From Pinus tabuliformis (taxonomy: Eukaryota > Streptophyta > Pinopsida > Pinales > Pinaceae), in the NCBI GenBank assembly GCA_031772625.1, contig CM062814.1, positions 819,834,757-819,898,756 on the forward strand: 64,000 bases of DNA, written 5' to 3'. Made by a program: the position numbers and the translations under genes. The notes under the pieces are model-generated. The model saw only the letters and a program-made list of their open reading frames with translations, did no database searches and was not told the origin of the DNA. Position 1 is the first letter of the stretch; each line of letters opens with the position of its first letter. Positions 58,972-64,000 of the stretch are shown piece by piece.

Positions 58972-60149
58972 TGTAACACCCTACGGTTGTTGTGACCGTC
59001 GGACGGCACGAGCGTGCCCACCGGGCGAGCTGAACGGAGGAAACAGGCGAGCTGGCAAAGGGCGAGACATGGGGGCGAGGCGAGTTGCGGTTAGCAAGCG
59101 GACGAGCAGGTGTAGCGACGAGCCAAGGCCGTGGACTTATAATTGGCAAGCGGGTAGCTCGAGCCCACGAGCCGACTTGAGCTAAACAGCGAAGAGTCAC
59201 GACGGATGGGCAGCCACTCATATTACGGGTGGGCTGACGTATTATAAATGATGGACGGGGCGACAAGTTTATGAACCGAAGTGTTATGAGTGGTGGGTTG
59301 AACGAACGCCCCACACAATGGGCGGAGCATATATATAACCAAACGACGGTGAGGTTGGAGGCATCACACTTGAGCATCAAACAAGTGCGAAGTGCAAAGT
59401 CATAGTTCGGTTCTGCGGTGGAGCAGGGCGACAAGCTGATGAACCCGCACGACCGGTGAAATCGAAGGCGTGAATGGTGGAAGTCTCGGGTAGGGCGAAA
59501 CGATGTGTGTGCCCGCCGAGCGAAGCGTTGAACGATCGGTTGGTTGAACGGACTCATGCAGGACGACCCGTGGGTGGGAGTGCCCGACGTGGTGAAGTGC
59601 GGCGAGGTGAAACGAAGTGTGACAGGTGTGTTGGTTTGTGAACGAAGGTGCGGCCAGCGTGCGGAAGTGCCCGGGTGATTTGGCACAGTGACATGGGTAG
59701 CGGCGCCGGAGTTGGGAAAACGACACGACAGCTGAATGAACGTGTTTAGGGGTAAACGACGAGTTGGGAAATTCGTGCAGCAACCGGGGTGTGCCGACGC
59801 GCTGGGCAACCGAGTTTTCTGGGTGAATGTAAAATTTGGCTAAGTGGAAATTTGGGGTTTCCCAAGATTGTAGCTTATATATATTGATTATTCAGGCAGA
59901 CTCATCATAGGGAGTTGCCCCTCCCTTTATAACTGTTGTACATTTATGGTTAATGCTGTTTATGGTGAATGTTAATGGTTTTCACTGTGTATAAAGGAAA
60001 ACATAATATTTGGTAAAAAAGAAAATTAAGTAAGTATTGAAAGTAGGCGTAGTCGACGATCGCAAGTATTGGTGAAAAGAAAGTGGTCGGTGGTGCCGAA
60101 ACTCGCTATAGTGTGGTTGGAAGAGTATCGCCAGTGTAGGGGTGTGACA
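58972..60149 (+). repeat. LTR of G3
   Basis: The ends form an inverted repeat: TGTAACACCCTAC at the start against GTAGGGGTGTGACA at the end. A CATATATATAA box near 59328 may be the promoter. It is strikingly GC-rich and CG-rich (roughly 58972-59800) compared with the rest of the window. Confidence 0.88.
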
Positions 60150-60151
60150 GT

Positions 60152-60163
60152 TGGTATCAGAGC
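60152..60163 (+). promoter_or_regulatory. Primer binding site of G3
   Basis: TGGTATCAGAGC, a perfect initiator-Met type primer site two bases after the LTR. Confidence 0.92.
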
Positions 60164-60357
60164 TGATTCAGGGAATCATGATGAAGACCTAGTGAATTAT
60201 GACAAGAAGCAGATCCCACTGCAGGTGGAATCGGAGCTGATGATTGGGAAATCTGAAGGGCGATTCAAGTTTGCAAAAGAGAAGTGTAAAACTTCTTGAC
60301 AGGGATAAGGAGCTGATCCTACTACACTAAGGTGACAATTGGTATTGAAGCTGGTGA

Positions 60358-61100
60358 ATGGTCTATACTAGATCACAAAGAAGGTTGATGGCAGAGATGG
60401 CAGGTGACCCTCAGATTGTAGCGGGTGAGTCTAGCCATAATGCAGGTGAAGCTTTCATGAACAGGGTATTGGAACGAGTGGAGGAATTGGATTCTGATTG
60501 GACTTCAAAGATGGCCGAGATCATGAAGGATCAAGAAGGCAATGTGAAGATGAAGGAAGAATTCGATGAACTCAAGGACTGATATGAGTATACAGAATGG
60601 AAGTATACACAACTATAAGAGGAAGTCAAGGAGATTGGGAAAGCAAGAGATCAAGGTGTGGCAAAAATCTTGGATTTGAAGCAAACTATTGACGAAGCTC
60701 GAGATGAAATCGCGGTATTGAAGAAGGCCATGAGAGATAACTCAGGTGGACGAGTGTCTCACGTGAAAGTCAAGGAACCAGAATCTTATGATCGTACAAG
60801 GAATGCGAAGACTCTTGGTAACTTTCTATGGGACATGGAGCAATACTTGAAACGCTTGGGATTACTTGATGAGGAGACTAAGGTAAAAGTAGCTGCTCAA
60901 TTCCTGACGAAAGATGCTAAGATGTTGTGGTGAAGAAGGATGGATCAGATTGCCAATGGCAGTGCTGATGACATAACTTCGTGGAATGACATGAAGAAGG
61001 CTTTGCAGACCCACTTTAGTCCACAGGATGAAACAAACAATGTAAACTTTGAAACGGAAACTGATACTATTACCCGTTTCGTAGAGATAGCAAAAAAGTG
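60358..61100 (+). pseudogene. G3 gag
   Basis: It starts MVYTRSQRRLMAEMAGD, a common Gypsy gag start. The 60658-60933 frame has a coiled-coil-like stretch, then KEPESYDRTRNAKTLGNFLW and VAAQFLTKDAKMLW (capsid core). Fossil. Confidence 0.88.
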
Positions 61101-61129
61101 ACCTGATTTTGAGAAGGGGTGATGCAGAA

Positions 61130-61860
61130 CACACGTTTTTTTAGAGCATAGTTTTTGGCACTTTAATTTTTTTTATGTACATTGCATTTTAGAATGGTAG
61201 TGATTTTCATGTTGATTTAAAAAAGTGGTAATTATGCATCAAACCCTTTTTTTAAAAGACCTATTTTTTGAGTTTAAATTTTCTAATGTATGAAATGTAA
61301 ATAATTATTTTGTAAAATTAATAATTTTTGAAGTGGTTGTTTTCTTCATATTTTCTTGTTTTTTATTTTAATTTTAATTTTTTTGTAGTGAGGTTTTTAT
61401 TGTTTTGCATTTTTAAATTAGAAGGTCGATATTTTGAATTTTCGATATTCTACATATTTATACATCCTTAATTAATTTTTCAATCCACATGAAATAATTG
61501 TTTCTAAAAAACAATATTGATTAACAATGGACATAAAAACAACCATTTTTAACATAAACATAATTAAAAAACTACACGTTTTGATAATTTTTTGCTAGAA
61601 TTGACATGTCAAAATCACAATTTTTATACGAAAATTTTAACTAAAAATGGTTAAATAATAGTTGTTTTTTTTGAATTCCATGTCAAAAAAATAACAATAA
61701 TCTTTTTTTTTTCAAAAAATAATGATTAAATTAAAAATTAATGCGAAAATCACATATTACAAATATTGAACGCATAAAAACTTTAATTGAGTGTTTATTC
61801 TTCTCATAAAATGTCAAAGTCAAAACATTGCAAAGCTTGATTTCCAAGCATAACTTAAAT
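61130..61860. other. Extremely AT-rich, T-tract-rich DNA
   Basis: Runs of T and A with no coding potential, between the truncated G3 gag and the methyltransferase-like fragment. The change in composition at about 61130 is abrupt and marks a junction. Confidence 0.6.
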
Positions 61861-62358
61861 TTAATCAACAATGTCACGTAATCCAAACTCTTCGTCCTCT
61901 AGAGTTTCATCATTGTCTTCTTCCACAATATTTTCTGCTTCCTTTTGCTCATTTTCCTCTTCTAATGGATCTTTGATGTCTGCGAATCTCCCAATGTATG
62001 TCTTTCCAAACATTCCATGTAATGGTGGTTGGGGTTCCTTTGCCCTTTTTGCCACACGTGATTCACTAAAGTCCCCTTTCTTCAACCCGATTTCTTGCAT
62101 TGCATCTGGAAGAAATTGAAGAGCATTAATTCTTTGCTGAATGAAATTGCTTTGTATTGGATCTTTTTCTTTTGAAGGCAACATGCTAGTGTTGTACCTA
62201 ATTATCAAACACAAAAGAAATAATGAAGTAAATTAGTACAATGACATATAAATTAATAAATAACATATTGAAATTCAACTCCATATAATAAAACTTACCT
62301 GAGCCAGAAAATAAATCCAAAACCCAATCTCCTTCATTCGACTGCCGCAAAGACATGG
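61861..62358 (-). pseudogene. DNA-methyltransferase-like fragment, two exons
   Basis: Exon 1 (62358 down to 62299) reads MSLRQSNEGDWVLDLFSGSG and ends at a perfect donor CAG/GTAAGT. After a 101-bp intron ending AATTAG, exon 2 (62197 down to 61861) begins TTLACCL in the continuing frame. Another frame of exon 2 gives EKDPIQSNFIQQRINALQ. The order DLFSGSGTTL...EKDP is that of SAM-binding motifs I and II in N4/N6 DNA methyltransferases (D.F.GSGTT...E.D). The switch of frame between the two suggests a small deletion and a dead copy. The tail is acidic (EEENEQKEAENIVEEDNDE). Upstream parts are absent. It could be a host gene relic or transposon cargo. Confidence 0.5.
62192..62298 (-). other. Intron of the methyltransferase-like fragment
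   Basis: GTAAGT donor at 62298 and an AG acceptor at 62199-62198 after a TTTTGTGTTTGATAATTAG tract. It is AT-rich and 101 bp long (62298-62198), a typical short plant intron. Confidence 0.55.
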
Positions 62359-62410
62359 CTAAATCGAGCTCCTAAATAACATTGGGTTACATTGTTTAAG
62401 TGCTCAAACA

Positions 62411-62445
62411 GCTCGATCGAGCGCTTAAAAAGGGCTCAATTGAGC
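62411..62445. repeat. Pair of 12-bp palindromes
   Basis: GCTCGATCGAGC (62411-62422) and GCTCAATTGAGC (62434-62445), adjacent and similar to each other. Confidence 0.8.
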
Positions 62446-62559
62446 AATCATTTTTTCCACCGAAACATGCCATCTCTTGCCAAAAAGTGTAACCCAGCTC
62501 CATGCTTTCACCCTTACAGATTATGAATTTCTAACAATCTATATCCTAATTATTATTAT

Positions 62560-62770
62560 TATCCAATTTTAAGGTCATAGCCAAGCCAGACACCAAATTG
62601 GTGTATGAAACCCCCTTGTTTGTGGGACAAGAGACCCACCTCCATGCAACTATTTGATTATTGTCTACGAAGGCATACCTACTCTAACCCCTTCCGGTTT
62701 TTGAACCTATGACCTCTTAGGAGGAAACACATGCTCTTAACCATTGGGTACTTGACCTGAGATGCCTCAT
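62560..62770 (-). mobile_element. SINE-like tRNA-derived unit
   Basis: On the - strand: GGCATCTCAGGTCAAG start, A-box-like ACCCAATGGTTAAGAGC near 62745, B box GGTTCAAAAACC near 62704, then a non-tRNA body (GGTGGGTCTCTTGTCCCAC). The spacing of the two boxes (about 35-40 bp) fits a Pol III promoter. The 3' end is approximate. Confidence 0.6.
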
Positions 62771-62953
62771 GTTTAAGTCTAATGTTATAGGAGCATTTTC
62801 TCAAGAACTCTATCCAATAATTGGACCTCACACACTCTATTTACCTCTAATTTCAGTTTTGTGGCATCTCAAAGTTTACCCCCCAAAACTCATTTAAGGC
62901 CATAAATCACACTTAATATTGGCTTACTATATTTGTGAAATTTCTAATTCTTT

Positions 62954-63143
62954 ATAACTAATCATTTAGTTTGGGTTGTTGTTTCTAAAAGGGTATGGCC
63001 CAAAGCTTAATTATGTCCAATGTCACTTCATAATCTAATGATATGTACGAAAGATCTATTCCACTTGAATTAATAAGACACTAGAAACCTCACATACTCA
63101 AAACAAACCTATTGAAAACCAATTTGATTCAATAGACCTAATC
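62954..63143. repeat. Direct repeat, left copy
   Basis: 190 bp that recurs at 63811-64000 with only about four differences by eye; spacing 857 bp. Confidence 0.9.
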
Positions 63144-63810
63144 AAAACAAACATACAAGAGAATGTAAAAATGAACATTTTATCATGAAAGGCTGAAATG
63201 TTTAGAAATTTTCTTGAATAACTATTTCAAATACCATTTAAGAAAAGATGGTAATGCAAGCACATAGAACCAATAAATAAGATTTCAAAGTTGCAAGAGA
63301 ATTTTATTGCCTAGGGGACAAATCTCTAGTCTCTCTACAAACAAGCTACACCAAAACCATAAAAAAAAAACTAAGCAAGTTATTAAACCTTTCTAATTTT
63401 TGTTTATTAAGCATAGGTCACTATGTGTTAAATATCATAGTCTAAAAATAAAATAAGTAACTTGCACCTCAAACTTACATTGAAAAGAAACATTAATACA
63501 AATGATCCAATTTCAATTGAGAACAATAGTTTATTATAAGGAAAACAAAAAGAACAAACCCTTCTAATCTAGATACATTATCACTGCATCTCTTTGACTA
63601 CAAATCAAGCACTGGAGAAAATTTTTAATATAAAAACCTGAGCACCCATATATAGATACATCAACACCCCATCTTTTTGAGTAAAAATCAAGCACTCCTC
63701 TTTGTACACTAAAAAGGAGGGATGAATCAATCTATCTTGGTTTATGAGGAGCAATGAAAGGAATTTTTTTTATAATCTTCTAGTTTAGATCGACTAAATA
63801 AAAAGGCCTA
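63144..63810. other. Spacer between direct repeats
   Basis: AT-rich, no gene recognised. It contains a loose repeat of the phrase AAAAATCAAGCACT / CAAATCAAGCACTGG near 63602 and 63685. Confidence 0.5.
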
Positions 63811-64000
63811 ATAACTAATCATTTAGTTTGGGTTGTTGTTTCTAAAAGGGTATGGCCCAAAGCTTAATTATGTCCAATGTCACTTCACAATCTAATGATA
63901 CGTAAGAAAGATCTCTTCCACTTGAATTAATAAGACACTAGAAACCTCACATACTCAAAACAAACCTATTGAAAACCAATTTGATTCAATAGACCTAATC
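63811..64000. repeat. Direct repeat, right copy (runs off the window)
   Basis: Partner of 62954-63143. It starts ATAACTAATCATTTAGTTTG and continues to the last base, so its true length is unknown. Confidence 0.9.

Larger units (their letters stand above)
58972..61100 (+). mobile_element. Gypsy element G3, 5' LTR and gag only
   Basis: GC-rich LTR (58972-60149), primer site at 60152, then gag frames to about 61100, where the similarity ends in AT-rich DNA. Protease and pol are absent, so the element is truncated. No second LTR was found in the window. Confidence 0.85.

Noticed and set aside
58928-59809. 293-residue - strand frame
   Set aside because: It lies in the GC-rich LTR of G3, is rich in Arg/Pro/Ser/His, and has no domain; long frames are expected by chance in GC-rich DNA.
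1-64000. CRISPR arrays, bacterial operons, rRNA or complete tRNA genes
   Set aside because: None seen. The repeated words are microsatellites, tandem duplications or LTRs, and tRNA-like words are primer sites or SINE heads.

Overview
The window looks like a stretch of a large, repeat-rich plant nuclear genome. Gene density is very low, old LTR retrotransposons lie nested in one another, tRNA-iMet-type primer sites recur, and introns and promoters are plant-like. A gymnosperm or another giant-genome seed plant is my best guess (inference: the elements are old and decayed, and the one host gene seen has its 5' part more than 20 kb away or missing). No bacterial, organellar, rRNA, tRNA or CRISPR feature was seen.

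Layout. 1-7.45 kb: two copies of one Copia family (+ strand). The second is split by a Ty3/Gypsy chromovirus (3493-7012, - strand) with 333-bp LTRs and a GGGAT target duplication. 7.6-16.5 kb: a decayed - strand Copia, cut by an unidentified insert that itself holds a 1.3-kb solo LTR (R1, 11919-13218, AAAGA duplication). 16.5-19.9 kb: unassigned repeat-derived DNA. 20.15-21.06 kb: the clearest host gene, the last four exons of a CBL-interacting protein kinase (CIPK9/CIPK23 type). 21.1-25.4 kb: non-coding, with tandem duplications, a GC-rich island and a SINE-like unit. 25.4-26.5 kb: a second LTR of the R family (R2). 29.0-34.3 kb: an L1-type LINE on the - strand.

34.4-48.2 kb is a three-deep nest. 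An R-family LTR (R3) is split by a Copia with AATGT target duplications (34410-40155) and by another R-family LTR (R4). R4 is itself split by a non-autonomous Gypsy-like element (41516-47516, ATGCT duplication) that carries a gag-like region and unfamiliar reading frames but no visible polymerase. 48.4-52.96 kb: a + strand Copia with gag to RNase H but no visible 3' LTR. 56.3-58.9 kb: a plant-mobile-domain-like coding region (+) beside an RNase H and a second frame on the - strand. 58.97-61.1 kb: a GC-rich LTR, primer site and gag of another Gypsy element. 61.86-62.36 kb: a two-exon fragment with a DNA-methyltransferase-like SAM-binding motif. 62.56-62.77 kb: a SINE-like unit (-). The right edge holds a 190-bp direct repeat.

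Only the CIPK exons look under protein-level constraint; nearly everything else is transposon fossil. Short-range tandem duplications (46 to 474 bp) recur in element and non-element DNA alike, which suggests one local mutational process. All assignments come from reading motifs, repeats and junctions by eye; no database search was run.
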